DNA of 35,506 nucleotides from Candidatus Frankia alpina (GCF_902806485.1 NZ_CADCWT010000022.1:1-35506), one strand, 5' to 3'. Counted from the stretch's first letter, positions 22,783 to 31,813 are shown. Translations and numbers: made by a program. Notes: generated from the letters alone by a model not told the origin.

Positions 22783-25700
22783 TCAGAGCAGGTGGAGTTC
22801 GCGGGCCCGGTGCACGGCGTCCCGGCGGCGCGGCACATCGAGCTTGCGGTAGATGCTTTTCAGGTGCGTCTTCACGGTGTTCACCGAGACGTAGAGCTCG
22901 GCCGCGATCTCGGCTGTCGTCAGCATCGTCGGCAGGTAGCTGAGAACCGCGAGCTCCCGATCGCTGAGACGGCCGCCCGCGGCCGGACCGCCGCCGGGTC
23001 GTCGATCGTGCCGCGTCGCGTTGGCCGCAGGTCCCGGCCCGCCCGCCCCGCCCGGTCCGGCCAGCCGGGATGCCGCGGGCGGCGCCGGGCGGCGATGCCA
23101 GTCCGCCGGGCCGGGCGGGTTCGCGTTCCCACCGCTATGGATGTGGGAGCGGGGTGAGCCCACGACCGCCGAGGAGCCACCGGCGCCAGCCCGGGCGGAC
23201 GCCGACGCCGTGCTGCCGGGCGCCCGCCACGGCAGCCGCCCGCCCGCGGCGGCCGGCCGGGCAGGCGGGACCGGCTGGGCCGGAGCGGGCACCAGCGCAC
23301 CCGAAACCCGAGACCCGGTCTGTGGCGACATCCGGTGCGGGTCGGCACCGTGCCTCGCCGGGAGCTCGACCCCCGCGACCGCCCCGGTGGCGACCACGCC
23401 GCCCGATCGGTCGCCTGGCCCCGCCCGCCACGCCGCGACACCTGCCGCCGGTGCGGCCACCGCAGCGGCACGCAGGGTCTCGACGAACTCGGGATGGGCG
23501 GCTGCCAGCCCCGGATGCGCGTCGAGCATCGCCAGCAGCTCATCGCCGAGATCGAGAAACGGAGCGGCCAACCCCTCGTCCTCGGCGAGGACCAGGGCTC
23601 GTGCGAGCAGCGCCGTCGCCCGCGCGTGATCGTCGCGCCGGGCGGCGACGACGGCCGCGAGCGCGCACGCGGCAACGAGCGGGCCGCCCCCGCCGCCATC
23701 GGCGCGCAGCAGGCCGGCCACCGCGTTGTCGGCCGCGTCCAGATCCGTGCAGGCGAGATTCGCCCGTGCCGCGGCCAGCGCGAGGACGTGGTCAGGACGG
23801 CGGGCGTCGGCCGGGCGCCCCAGCACCTGCCGCGCTGCCTGGGCATTACCGACCGCGAGTAGCAGGTCAACCTCGACGGCCTGCCATAGCGACAGGCACA
23901 GCGGCGGACCGGCCGGTCGCCCCCGCCCGGTCAACAGGCGGCGGGCGGCCCGTACGTCGTCCGGCCTGCCTCGCCGGCACCGCGACCGCGCGTCCAGCAC
24001 CGCGAGGAGGTCGAGCAGATGCGGCGGACACCCAGGGCCCAGTCCGGTGCGAGCGGCCTGGAGATGGCCGGCTACCTGCCCCCCGTCGGCGCGGGCGATG
24101 GCCACCATCGCCATCGCAAGATGCGCCTCGGCGGCACCAGCCAGCCCCGGATAAGTCGCCATCATTGCATCACCATGCGTTGAGATGCCCCCACCAGCCG
24201 CCTCGGCAAAGGAACCCATCGTCATCTCGAAATCCCCCACCGTGGCAACAGCGGGCGGGGCCGGCTCGCCGGAGCCGGCACCGAGCTCGCCGACCCCGGA
24301 GAACACCACCGCGGCCGCCGACTCGGCCAGCCGAAGCCGGCCCCGTAGCGCGTGGGCGAGCGCCAATGCGCCGGCCGCGGAGATCTCGATCATCCGGGCA
24401 TCCGCCAGCAGGGCCGCCTCGACCGCCTCGGTAAGCGCGTCCACCGCGGGTTCGGCCCGGCCGAGCCACAGCTCCGCCCGCCCCCGCCCGCACCAGGCCA
24501 GCGCCGTGACGATCTCGCCGAGGCAATCGGCGTCCCGCTCGGACGGCCCGTCGGTCTGCTTTGCGTGGAACGCGGGGTCGTCAGCACGGACCGGCGCTGC
24601 CACCCGCCGGCCGGGGCCCCGCCGCCCGCCGGTGCCGGACTCCGGGCCGGCACGCAACAGCCGGCGAGCCACCCCGAGCATCTCCTCGCCGGCCCCGACC
24701 AGTTCGGCCCGGCGCAGTTCGACGAGGTCGGCCTGGGTGGACAGCGAACGACGCCGGGAGACGGCCGACGCCGCGATCGCCGCGCGTGCCGCCTCCAGGC
24801 ACCGGGTCGCCTTCGCCACTCGGCCGTGGTGCAGATGTCCGACTGCGGCGACGAGCGTGCATTCGGGTGCCCACGACACCCACGACGCCGGCATCGTCGC
24901 GAGGATGGGCCCGAGACGCAGCGCGGGGCCGCACAGCGCGTCCACCATCCCGGTGCCGTCGACGAGCAGGCAGGACGCGTACCACCAGTCGCCGGCCCAC
25001 GCCGCGTGCCGCACCGCCTCCGCCGGCCGACGGTGCGCGGCGAACCACAGCGCCGCCCGCAGGTGCAGCTCGTCGATGTCCTCGGTGCGATCCCGGGTCA
25101 GGTCCGAGCGCAGCAGCGCGGCGAGCAGCCGGTGGTACCGAAACCGGCTGCCGTCGGGATGCGCGACCACGAAGCCGGACCGCTGCGCGAACTCCGCAAG
25201 CAAGTGCGCGCCGGTGCCGGCCGACGCCGGGGCGGCGAGGTGCGGTTCGCCCACGACGGCGTCGGCCAGCGAACCGGTCATCGACTCCAGCACGCTGGTA
25301 CGCAGCAGGAAGCGGCGGACAGCCGGGGTTTGGCGGGCGAGCAGCTCGGCGCGCAGGAACTCGACGATCTCCGGCGTCGCGGCCAGCGAGGCGGACGAAG
25401 GATCCAGCTCCCCGGCCGTCGTCCGCCCCTCGGCCGGCGCCGGTGCGAACGCCACCGATGTCCTCGGCGGGGACCCGCCGCGCCGGGCCGCCGCGCCGCG
25501 GGCCAGGGTTCCTGCCGCCAGGCGCAGGCCGGCCGGCCATCCCTCGGTGGCGTGTAGCAGGTTGTCGACCAACCCGTCCGTCGCCGGCAATCCCTGCGCC
25601 TGCAGGAGGTCGGCGGCCTCGGGCCGGGTGAACGCCAGTGCGTCCGCGTCGATCTCGGTGACCCGCCCGGCGACGTGCAGCCGGTGCAGCGCCACCGGCA

Positions 25701-26280
25701 CGGCCCGACCGACCATGATCGTCCTGGCCCGCTCGCCGGCCTCGTTGATCAGGAGTTCCAGCCCGTCGAGGTCCCGGCGTCGGCGAAGCAGGTGGGCGTC
25801 GTCGAGGACGAGCACGAACGGCGCCGGCAGGTCGGCGAGCAGGTTGGCCAGTTGCCGATAACCGTGGTCAGGCAGATGGTGCGCAGCGCCGGCACCGGGG
25901 CGGGCGAGATCGGGGCCGGCCGGAATGAGGCCGGCGCGACCGAGGCCGTGCAGCAGTTGCGGCCACAACGGCACGCTCGGTCCGTCGGGCACCGTCGGCG
26001 TCACCTCCGGATCGATTCGAATCCAGACGAGCGGTGGCCGCTCGGGCCGGGCTGCGGCCCAACAGGCGAGCAGCGTGGTTTTGCCCCACCCGGCCGGGGC
26101 CCGCACCACGGTGAGTGGGCGCGTCACCGCCTCATCGAGTGCCTGGCGCAGTCGGGGCCGGTCGAGGCAGTCGGGCGGAGGGGGCGGCATGACGAAATGG
26201 CCGCGCACCAAGGGCAGACCGGCGGCCGCGAGGAGACGGGACGGGACAGCACCGGGCACCGATGACTGTTCGTCGAGCAT
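22783..26280 (-). CDS. LAL-family (MalT-like) ATP-binding LuxR regulator
   Basis: The 1165-aa protein has a P-loop APAGWGKTTLL (Lys67) and a Walker B VLVLDDAHLL (Asp160/161). A helical STAND-type region and a TPR-like Ala-rich middle follow, and a C-terminal LuxR helix-turn-helix (LSDRELAVLSYLPTMLTTAE, then IAAELYVSVNTVKTHLKSIY) occupies the last 60 residues. A Pro/Gly/Ala-rich linker (about 970-1090) precedes the DNA-binding domain. By family it is an ATP-dependent activator switched by an inducer or partner protein. Start ATG 26280 has only a weak G-rich upstream stretch. Together with the LuxR protein at 20556-21683 it makes two regulators close to the PKS operon, although the LAL gene may control other targets. 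Confidence 0.9.
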   Translation of the reverse strand: MLDEQSSVPGAVPSRLLAAAGLPLVRGHFVMPPPPPDCLDRPRLRQALDEAVTRPLTVVRAPAGWGKTTLLACWAAARPERPPLVWIRIDPEVTPTVPDGPSVPLWPQLLHGLGRAGLIPAGPDLARPGAGAAHHLPDHGYRQLANLLADLPAPFVLVLDDAHLLRRRRDLDGLELLINEAGERARTIMVGRAVPVALHRLHVAGRVTEIDADALAFTRPEAADLLQAQGLPATDGLVDNLLHATEGWPAGLRLAAGTLARGAAARRGGSPPRTSVAFAPAPAEGRTTAGELDPSSASLAATPEIVEFLRAELLARQTPAVRRFLLRTSVLESMTGSLADAVVGEPHLAAPASAGTGAHLLAEFAQRSGFVVAHPDGSRFRYHRLLAALLRSDLTRDRTEDIDELHLRAALWFAAHRRPAEAVRHAAWAGDWWYASCLLVDGTGMVDALCGPALRLGPILATMPASWVSWAPECTLVAAVGHLHHGRVAKATRCLEAARAAIAASAVSRRRSLSTQADLVELRRAELVGAGEEMLGVARRLLRAGPESGTGGRRGPGRRVAAPVRADDPAFHAKQTDGPSERDADCLGEIVTALAWCGRGRAELWLGRAEPAVDALTEAVEAALLADARMIEISAAGALALAHALRGRLRLAESAAAVVFSGVGELGAGSGEPAPPAVATVGDFEMTMGSFAEAAGGGISTHGDAMMATYPGLAGAAEAHLAMAMVAIARADGGQVAGHLQAARTGLGPGCPPHLLDLLAVLDARSRCRRGRPDDVRAARRLLTGRGRPAGPPLCLSLWQAVEVDLLLAVGNAQAARQVLGRPADARRPDHVLALAAARANLACTDLDAADNAVAGLLRADGGGGGPLVAACALAAVVAARRDDHARATALLARALVLAEDEGLAAPFLDLGDELLAMLDAHPGLAAAHPEFVETLRAAAVAAPAAGVAAWRAGPGDRSGGVVATGAVAGVELPARHGADPHRMSPQTGSRVSGALVPAPAQPVPPARPAAAGGRLPWRAPGSTASASARAGAGGSSAVVGSPRSHIHSGGNANPPGPADWHRRPAPPAASRLAGPGGAGGPGPAANATRHDRRPGGGPAAGGRLSDRELAVLSYLPTMLTTAEIAAELYVSVNTVKTHLKSIYRKLDVPRRRDAVHRARELHLL

Positions 26281-26569
26281 CCCGCACCACCCCCCACGGC
26301 AAGTTCGCCCTCGGTAGTGGTACAGCTACTCAGCCGTATGAGCAACCTGTCGCGGCCCGCCGGGCGCCACCGCCGTCGGCTCGGCGACGGGGCAGGCCGG
26401 ATGGGTCGGGACGACTCGCCGCGCGCAGCCGTCCCCGAGCCGACATCCCCGACCGCGGGGAGACCCGCAGGCCCCCCGGCTCGGCGAGCGGGACAATCCC
26501 GCAAAGGCCGCCTTGGGCAGCGGGCGGGCCAGCGCGGGACCACGGTTCACGGGCCGGCGAACGGATCAG

Positions 26570-26589
26570 GGGTACCAGCCCGGGTACCC
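26570..26589 (-). terminator. Hairpin downstream of the decayed membrane gene
   Basis: GGGTACC and GGTACCC pair over a 6-nt loop, 30 nt beyond the stop of the pseudogene. Each arm overlaps a KpnI-like palindrome, so the pairing may be partly coincidental. Confidence 0.3.
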
Positions 26590-26618
26590 ACGTTCGGGTG
26601 CCCCGCCGGCCATGGCGA

Positions 26619-26999
26619 TCAGCCTCGCGCCCCAGGCCGGAGAACCCCCGATGCCCGCAGCGCGGAACCGGCGGTGGCGACGAACAACACGTCGAAGCCC
26701 ATCTGGACGATCACGACAGCCCAGGCGGTCTCTGGCCGACGGCAAGGATCACGATGCGGTCGGCCAGCGCCATCCCCTGGGCGGCCCCGTAGATCCTGGG
26801 CGGCCCCGTAGATCGGCAGACCGTAGTAGACGAGCAGGACGGCGGCCACGGTCACGGACGCGGTCGCGGCACGCCGCCCGGCGTGGGTGAACACCCCGCC
26901 GAGGTCATCCCCGGCGCGGCTATCTCCCGGTGCTGGCGGTGCTGGTGCTGGCCCGGGCGGGGGCGGCGGCGGGCCGACCGGAGGCGTCGGGTCGGTTAT
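26619..26999 (-). pseudogene. Decayed gene for a small Pro-rich-leader membrane protein
   Basis: Reading from 26999, the frame gives ITDPTPPVGPPPPPPGPAP, a typical actinobacterial Pro-rich leader that normally begins MTDP; here the codon is ATA. It continues through VTVAAVLLVYYGLPIYGAAQ, a membrane segment. There a 19-bp tandem duplication (26777-26814) shifts the frame. If the second copy is removed the reading becomes GMALADRIVILAV, a natural membrane-helix continuation, but that frame soon stops. A second indel is needed to reach AWAVVIVQMGFDVLFVATAG, which fits the existing frame. So there are two compensating shifts and a lost start. A GTG at 26894 could still start a 91-aa product with about 25 scrambled residues. 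The family is unknown to me. Confidence 0.5.
26777..26814. repeat. Perfect 19-bp tandem duplication
   Basis: CTGGGCGGCCCCGTAGATC occurs twice head to tail with no spacer (26777-26795 and 26796-26814). Nineteen is not a multiple of three, so it shifts the reading frame of the membrane-protein gene it lies in. Confidence 0.9.
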
Positions 27000-27021
27000 G
27001 ACGCCCGCCGTGCCGGCCGCC

Positions 27022-27035
27022 GCAACTGAAGTTGC
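27022..27035 (-). terminator. Hairpin after the DUF4193 gene
   Basis: GCAAC-TGAA-GTTGC (a 6-bp repeat counting the centre pair) lies 30-44 nt past the DUF4193 stop on the minus strand. Confidence 0.4.
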
Positions 27036-27065
27036 ACCGTGCCGACCGCCGTTTCCCCGGCCCCC

Positions 27066-27365
27066 TCAGGCCGCGCAGTCCGAGCAGATGACGCGACGCG
27101 GATCCGCGAGCTGGCTGCGGTGCTGCACCAGAAAGCACCGGGTGCAGGTGAACTCGTCCACCTGCCGAGGAAGCACCCGCAGCGACAGTTCCTCGTCACG
27201 GACCTCGGAGTCGGGCAGGTCCAGCTCGGCCTCGAGGGCGTCCATGTCGTCCCCGAGGTCCGCCGCGGCACCCGCACGCTGCGCCTTGAGCGTCTCCAGG
27301 CTCTGCTCCTGGAGCTCGTCCTCCTCGACATCCGTGCTTCGCCGAGCGTCGAAGTCACGAGCCAT
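27066..27365 (-). CDS. DUF4193 zinc-ribbon protein
   Basis: The 99-aa product has an acidic helical first half (EEDELQEQSLETLKAQR) followed by EELSLRVLPRQVDEFTCTRC and VICSDCAA. The two CxxC pairs (74/77 and 94/97) fit a structural zinc site. Length and motif order match the actinobacterial DUF4193 family over the whole protein. The family is conserved in actinobacteria and its function is unknown. ATG 27365 has GGAAGGGG close upstream. It lies 446 nt downstream of the GroES-like gene on the same strand, probably with its own promoter. Confidence 0.9.
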   Translation of the reverse strand: MARDFDARRSTDVEEDELQEQSLETLKAQRAGAAADLGDDMDALEAELDLPDSEVRDEELSLRVLPRQVDEFTCTRCFLVQHRSQLADPRRVICSDCAA

Positions 27366-27783
27366 GCGTCCCCTTCCTTTCTCTGCCGTCGTTCACCCAG
27401 GGGCTATGCCAACCCGCGGGTAGTGGTTCCCACCGAACACAGGGGGCCATTCAACACGGCACCCCGCAACATCGGCTGGCTACGGTACGCAATGACCCAG
27501 AGGATGGGGGGATGCAGTGCCTTATATCCGCATTTCCCGGTGCCTCCGCCACATCCAAGGGTCCCGGCCGGAACGCGGATCTCCAAAGCCGAGCGAAGGA
27601 TACGGGGCGCAACCGCGTCAGGCCAGACAGGGGGCCCTCGGCGCGGTGTCGCTCCCACCACATTCACGCCCAGGACGTCACGACCCGGGCGGATCGCCTC
27701 CATCCCGATCGATGCGGCACCGTACACCACTCGAGCCCGGGGGCAGCGCCTGGTGGTCGGCGGATCGTACGCACGGACCCCAC
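27366..27783. other. Intergenic region upstream of DUF4193
   Basis: About 420 nt separate DUF4193 from the GroES-like gene. The frames crossing it (for example 27404-27730 minus) have no coding character and no RBS. It should hold the DUF4193 promoter; I could not fix -35/-10 elements with confidence. Confidence 0.4.
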
Positions 27784-27801
27784 CGGGACGGCCGCGTCCC
27801 G
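27784..27801 (-). terminator. Hairpin directly after the GroES-like gene
   Basis: CGGGACG-GCCG-CGTCCCG is a perfect 7-bp stem with a 4-nt loop starting 10 nt past the stop codon. No U-tract follows. Confidence 0.5.
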
Positions 27802-27811
27802 CAGCGAAGCC

Positions 27812-28216
27812 TCAGAGGTAGAGACCCGCGGGCCCGTCGTCGAGCCGCTCGGCCGCGACGGCGTGTACGTCGCGCTCCCGCAGCAGGACGTAGGTTGTCG
27901 CTTGCAGTTCGACCTCGGCGCGGTCCTCGGGATCGAACAGCACCCGGTCGCCGACCTGGATGGTCCGCACCGCGGTGCCGACCCCGACGACGTCGGCCCA
28001 CGACAACCGCTTGCCCATGTGCGCGGTCGGCGGGATGACGATGCCGGCCTTCGACCGCCGGTCCGCGGAGTCCTCCTGGGGCTCGACGAGCACCCGGTCA
28101 TGGAGAAGCCTGATCGGCAGCGCTCCGGCCTGCATGACACCCGCCTGCGTGTCCGCCCCAGCCACGCCGCCGACACCGTTGACACCGCCGGACACAACGC
28201 TCACAGGGTCGGACAC
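27812..28216 (-). CDS. GroES-like co-chaperonin (actinobacterial paralogue)
   Basis: The conserved part reads LPIRLLHDRVLVEP, a mobile-loop-like segment (DRRSKAGIVIPPTAHMGKRL), then DVVGVGTAVRTIQVGDRVLF and YVLLRERDVHAVAAE, ending GLYL. The chaperonin-10 beta-barrel and the GIVIP mobile-loop core are present, while the acidic DPEDRAEVE and the GLYL tail mark a divergent actinobacterial branch rather than the housekeeping groES. No groEL is adjacent. The start is uncertain: GTG 28216 is chosen. ATG 28135, just before the conserved domain, would give a 107-aa protein, and the frame is open to 28306. It may assist a specialised chaperonin. Confidence 0.82.
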   Translation of the reverse strand: MSDPVSVVSGGVNGVGGVAGADTQAGVMQAGALPIRLLHDRVLVEPQEDSADRRSKAGIVIPPTAHMGKRLSWADVVGVGTAVRTIQVGDRVLFDPEDRAEVELQATTYVLLRERDVHAVAAERLDDGPAGLYL

Positions 28217-28306
28217 TACCCGCCCGCGCAGGGCTCGCGGCACCCCCCGGCAGTCTTCGCGTGCGGAGGGCGAACGAATTGGGCGTGAGTCGGCGGATCC
28301 GGTCAC

Positions 28307-28625
28307 CGCCGCCTTTGGCCTTTCCGCCCGGCGTCGCCGCGCCGGGCGGCTGCGCGGTCCCGGCCCGCCGACTCGACATCACGCAGCTCATCGACCTGAA
28401 GTAACGAGTTGATGCACGCAATCGGCGTTGCCGGCATCGCGCACTATCGGAGCAGAGCCCACCGAACCTCCCCGGATGGGGAATGGTCTCCCAACGCGGT
28501 ATAAGCTGCCGCCCATCGCTGCCCGGGCTGGCGCTGACGGGCGGCGTGCCGTGGCACCTCTCGATCGTCCGTTGGCGCCCAGGTAACCGTCGGCACGTCA
28601 CGAACCTCAGGGATGGGGCACCACC
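28307..28625. other. Divergent promoter region
   Basis: About 320 nt separate the GroES-like frame (minus) from the gene starting at 28626 (plus). A TATAAG box at 28500-28505 is a plausible -10 for the plus-strand gene, but the sequence 17-18 nt upstream of it is a poor -35. I see no CIRCE-like repeat for the GroES-like gene. Confidence 0.35.
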
Positions 28626-29288
28626 ATGGCATTGCGCATCAGTGTCGATCTTGATAGTCTGCGCTGGGCCGACCTGTTCCGCTTCGTCGATCTGGCCCGC
28701 AACGGTGGGATCAGCGCGGAGGATCAGGTCGACGTCATCACCTACGGCAGCGACCCGATGTCGGTGAGCCTCTCCGCCCGCATCTACCCGGCGACCGAGA
28801 GCTTCCTGTCGACGGAGCCATCGGACGCGTCCGGTGATGGCCTGCGCGGTGCCCCGCTCTCGATCGCCCCTGGTGCCGCCGCTCCCAACGGCTCGGGATT
28901 CGCCTACGACGGAGGTTCCGCCGAACGGAACGCCGCCCAGAACGGCACGCATTACCCCGCCTTCGACAACGGCCAGGAGCGTGCCGGCGCGCCGGGCGCG
29001 GGCAGCCTGCCGCCCTACGGCCCCGGTTACGACGCGCCGACTGACCGTGGCGGCCCCGCACCCGGTGGCCATTACCCCACCTTCGACGGCCAGCCTGACC
29101 GGATGCCACCGAATGGTGGCGGTCAGTTCGCGGAATTCGAACCATTTGATCGCTCCGGGCCGGGCAAGGAGCCCGGAGGTGCCCCCGGCCAGGTCGAAAG
29201 TCCCTACATCGAGGAATTCGCCCGCCTTCAGGAGGGGCTGATGCGACAGGTTCGGCGCACCGACGAGGTCCGGCCGGACCGCTCCTGA
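28626..29288 (+). CDS. Unknown protein with short folded N-terminus and aromatic repeats
   Basis: I do not recognise this 220-aa protein. Residues 1-55 look folded (MALRISVDLDSLRWADLFRF, then LARNGGISAEDQVDVI and VSLSARIYP). Residues 60-185 are Gly/Pro/Ala-rich and contain spaced short repeats: HYPAFDNGQ (109-117), HYPTFDGQP (149-157) and QFAEFEPFD (167-175). A predicted amphipathic C-terminal helix (IEEFARLQEGLMRQVRRTDE) closes the protein. Codon use is typical of the genome. A G-rich stretch (GGGATGGGG) precedes the ATG as a possible RBS. The spaced aromatic motifs suggest a linear-motif docking or self-association role, which is inference. It may be functionally linked to the next plus-strand gene. 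Confidence 0.7.
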   Translation: MALRISVDLDSLRWADLFRFVDLARNGGISAEDQVDVITYGSDPMSVSLSARIYPATESFLSTEPSDASGDGLRGAPLSIAPGAAAPNGSGFAYDGGSAERNAAQNGTHYPAFDNGQERAGAPGAGSLPPYGPGYDAPTDRGGPAPGGHYPTFDGQPDRMPPNGGGQFAEFEPFDRSGPGKEPGGAPGQVESPYIEEFARLQEGLMRQVRRTDEVRPDRS

Positions 29289-29317
29289 TCAGCGATTAGC
29301 GCCGCCCCGCCGCTGCA

Positions 29318-29339
29318 GTCCCGGGACCCCGGGCGGGAC
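29318..29339 (+). terminator. Hairpin after the 28626-29288 gene
   Basis: GTCCCG and CGGGAC (6 bp) flank GGACCCCGGG, which can pair alternatively as CCCGG with CCGGG. It lies 30 nt beyond the stop. Confidence 0.4.
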
Positions 29340-29509
29340 GTGATCGCGTACCCACCGGCCATGCGGCCCGCCACCACGCTCACGGCAGGTGAGGAGGAAA
29401 AGACCGTCAGCGTCGCCGCACGCCGCCCATCGGACGCAGACTGTGAGTCTGCCGTGACCGCACCCTCAATGGTTCTACGCCGTTCGTACCCTCTTGCCCG
29501 CTATGGTGC

Positions 29510-31810
29510 ATGCTGCCTGTGATCGACGATCCGCGTCTTGCCGACGTCGAGCAATATCACGGGCGTTTGCGCTCCGAGCTCGACGTCATCGCGCGTGGGC
29601 CGGTTCTGGTCGGCCCGAAGATCATTGAGCACATCCATTCACTGATCACACTCATCGATCTGCACCAGCCGAACGAGTTCGACCTCTGCCTGAGCTGCGA
29701 CCGACTCTGGCCATGCGCCTCGATCATCGCCATCACCGGTATTTCGCAGGACGCCGGGCCCGGTAGCCGCAACGACGAGGTCGAGCCGGACTACGCCGAA
29801 TCCGGGGCCGACAGCAGCGCCCGCGCGGCCGCGCCCGACACCGGCCGCCCGCCTCCCCCGTCGGTCATCGGCTACGACGACCGGAACTACGACGACCGGC
29901 GGCCAGCGGACCGGCGGTTCGCCGATCACGGCACGAGCGGCCGGCACCACGACGATCGCGCTCTCGTCGGCCGCAGGTGCGACGATCGCGGCATCGAGGC
30001 GCCCCAGGACACCGGGCAGGACCGTGGCAACGTCCCGCCGCCGGGTCCGGGTCGTCCCCCGACGCACGTCGCGGCGCAATCGCGCCAGCCGGCCATGCCG
30101 GGCACCCGACCCGCCGCCGGACCGCCGCCACCCGTCCATCCTGACCCGCCGCCCTCGGCGCCCGGGCGGCCTGCTGGCCCGCTGCCTGCGGTCGCGGCAC
30201 ACGGCGGCATCGGGTCCCGCGACGCTGACCGCCCACTGGGGCGCGCCCGCGACGGCTACACTGGTTACCCGCCGGCAGCCGCGCCCGCGCAGCCGCCCGC
30301 TCCCCGGCCGACAGGCCCCGCACCGCGCATCCCGGCAACCTCCGGCAGACCACATCCGAACGGCGCGCCCCCCCGGCTGCCCGGGATGAACGATCCGGGC
30401 CGCCGACCGTCCGCGGAAGTCGGCCACGATGACAGGTCCGCCGGCCGCCACTACGCGGCCCACCCCAACGGCACCGCGGCCGACCGGAGCCGCACGGCAG
30501 CCCATCCGACGGCCGGTGCGTCGGACCTGCCCAGCACCGCGCCGCCGTCATCGGGGACGCCGCGCCAGCCCGGGGCACCCGGCTTCACGCCGGCGCCCGC
30601 GGCCGGCGGGTCGTCCTCGGCGCAGCCGCGGCCCACGGGTGCGTTCCCGATCGCCGGGGACGCTAGCCGGGAACGACCGGACGAGTTCGGTTCGGCCCTG
30701 CCGGGCCTGACACCGCCCATGGCCGGCGGCCGATCGGGTCCGTCTGCGGACGCCCCGGCGCGCCCGACCGGCGTGCAGCCCCGGTTCGCGGGCGGCGGCG
30801 CGACCGGTGTGGGCGGGCAGCGGCCGGACCGCTCACCGGACGCCGTCCCGAACCCGGCCCAGTCGGTCGATCACAGCGTGCCGCCCGGCTATGCCGGGCA
30901 GGTGTCCGTGCCGGCGTCCCGGCCCGCACCGCCGATCTCCGGCCCGGTGGAGATGGCGTCGGCGCGGGCAAGCGGCACCCGGGCCCCGCACCAGCACGCC
31001 CCAGAGACTCGGGCTGGCGACCCAGCAACCCGGGGTCCGGTGGACGGCTCGATCGGCGACTGGCCCGGCCCACCCCGAGGGCTTGACACCGCCGGCCCGG
31101 CGGGAGTGGGGCGGTCCGACGCTCCCAGCGGCCCGGGACGTCCAAACGGACCAGGCGGGCCCGGTCGACCCGAGGACCCGCGCATGCGGGCCACCCCAGC
31201 TACCGCTCAGGGCCGCGCCGGACCGCGGCCTGCGCCGGGCCGCGGCGGCGACGATGCAGCGGGCGGCCCGCGCCACCCCATGCCGTCGGGAGCCGACCAC
31301 GAACGGTCCGCCACGCTCGGCGGTGGCCTGCCGCAACGTGGCGACGTCTCGCCCGAACCGCGCTCCACCGGCTGGCGCGCAGACAGCGATCTGCCCGGTC
31401 ATCCCGAGCAGGGTGGTCCGGGATGGCCTGATCCCGACCCGTGGGAGCGGCGGCCCCGGGGCCAGGCGCCCCGGCCGGACCGGGCCGGGGCGCCCACCGG
31501 CGACGCGGGTGACGCGGCGCCGGACGAGGGTCGCCCGGGTGGTCCCGGCCGTGGCCGCCCGATCGGGGCGGGCGGTTCCAGCACGCCTAACCTGCACAAC
31601 CGCGGGCCGGGCCTACGCCCGGGCCGGCCGAGCCGCGAGGAGTCGCCGCGCCGGCCGGGCGGCGAGCCGGACCGGCCTGGGCCCGGGTCGGACCGGGAGG
31701 CCGAGCTGTCAGCGGCGGCGGCGCGCATCGACCAAGCGCAGGTCGACGAGGTCACGCAGGCATGGCTGGCACGCCGCGGATCGGTGTTGGACGGCATCGA
31801 CGTCATCTGA
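29510..31810 (+). CDS. Large Pro/Gly/Arg-rich disordered protein with small Cys-containing N-terminal domain
   Basis: This 766-aa protein is not recognised. Residues 1-80 look folded: helical (DVEQYHGRLRSELDVIARGP, then IIEHIHSLITLIDLHQP) and ending with C-x2-C-x5-C (Cys60, 63, 69) in LCLSCDRLWPCASI, which with His41/His43 could bind metal. Residues 85-720 are low complexity, with DDR/DRR repeats near 125-165 and then Pro/Gly/Ala/Arg-rich sequence. A C-terminal helix (ELSAAAARIDQAQVDEVTQA) ends in a short tail. GC3 is strong along the frame, supporting real coding. No good RBS precedes ATG 29510; a TATGGT box directly upstream raises the possibility of a leaderless message. The opposite-strand frames across the same interval are shadows. 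The architecture suggests a scaffold or cell-envelope linker; the function is unknown. Confidence 0.7.
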   Translation: MLPVIDDPRLADVEQYHGRLRSELDVIARGPVLVGPKIIEHIHSLITLIDLHQPNEFDLCLSCDRLWPCASIIAITGISQDAGPGSRNDEVEPDYAESGADSSARAAAPDTGRPPPPSVIGYDDRNYDDRRPADRRFADHGTSGRHHDDRALVGRRCDDRGIEAPQDTGQDRGNVPPPGPGRPPTHVAAQSRQPAMPGTRPAAGPPPPVHPDPPPSAPGRPAGPLPAVAAHGGIGSRDADRPLGRARDGYTGYPPAAAPAQPPAPRPTGPAPRIPATSGRPHPNGAPPRLPGMNDPGRRPSAEVGHDDRSAGRHYAAHPNGTAADRSRTAAHPTAGASDLPSTAPPSSGTPRQPGAPGFTPAPAAGGSSSAQPRPTGAFPIAGDASRERPDEFGSALPGLTPPMAGGRSGPSADAPARPTGVQPRFAGGGATGVGGQRPDRSPDAVPNPAQSVDHSVPPGYAGQVSVPASRPAPPISGPVEMASARASGTRAPHQHAPETRAGDPATRGPVDGSIGDWPGPPRGLDTAGPAGVGRSDAPSGPGRPNGPGGPGRPEDPRMRATPATAQGRAGPRPAPGRGGDDAAGGPRHPMPSGADHERSATLGGGLPQRGDVSPEPRSTGWRADSDLPGHPEQGGPGWPDPDPWERRPRGQAPRPDRAGAPTGDAGDAAPDEGRPGGPGRGRPIGAGGSSTPNLHNRGPGLRPGRPSREESPRRPGGEPDRPGPGSDREAELSAAAARIDQAQVDEVTQAWLARRGSVLDGIDVI

Positions 31811-31813
31811 GCC

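Noticed and set aside
21879..22838. 319-codon minus-strand frame across the DUF6458-like gene.
   Set aside because: It overlaps both the DUF6458-like gene and the end of the LAL regulator gene in another frame, and the translation is Arg/Pro-rich without a fold.
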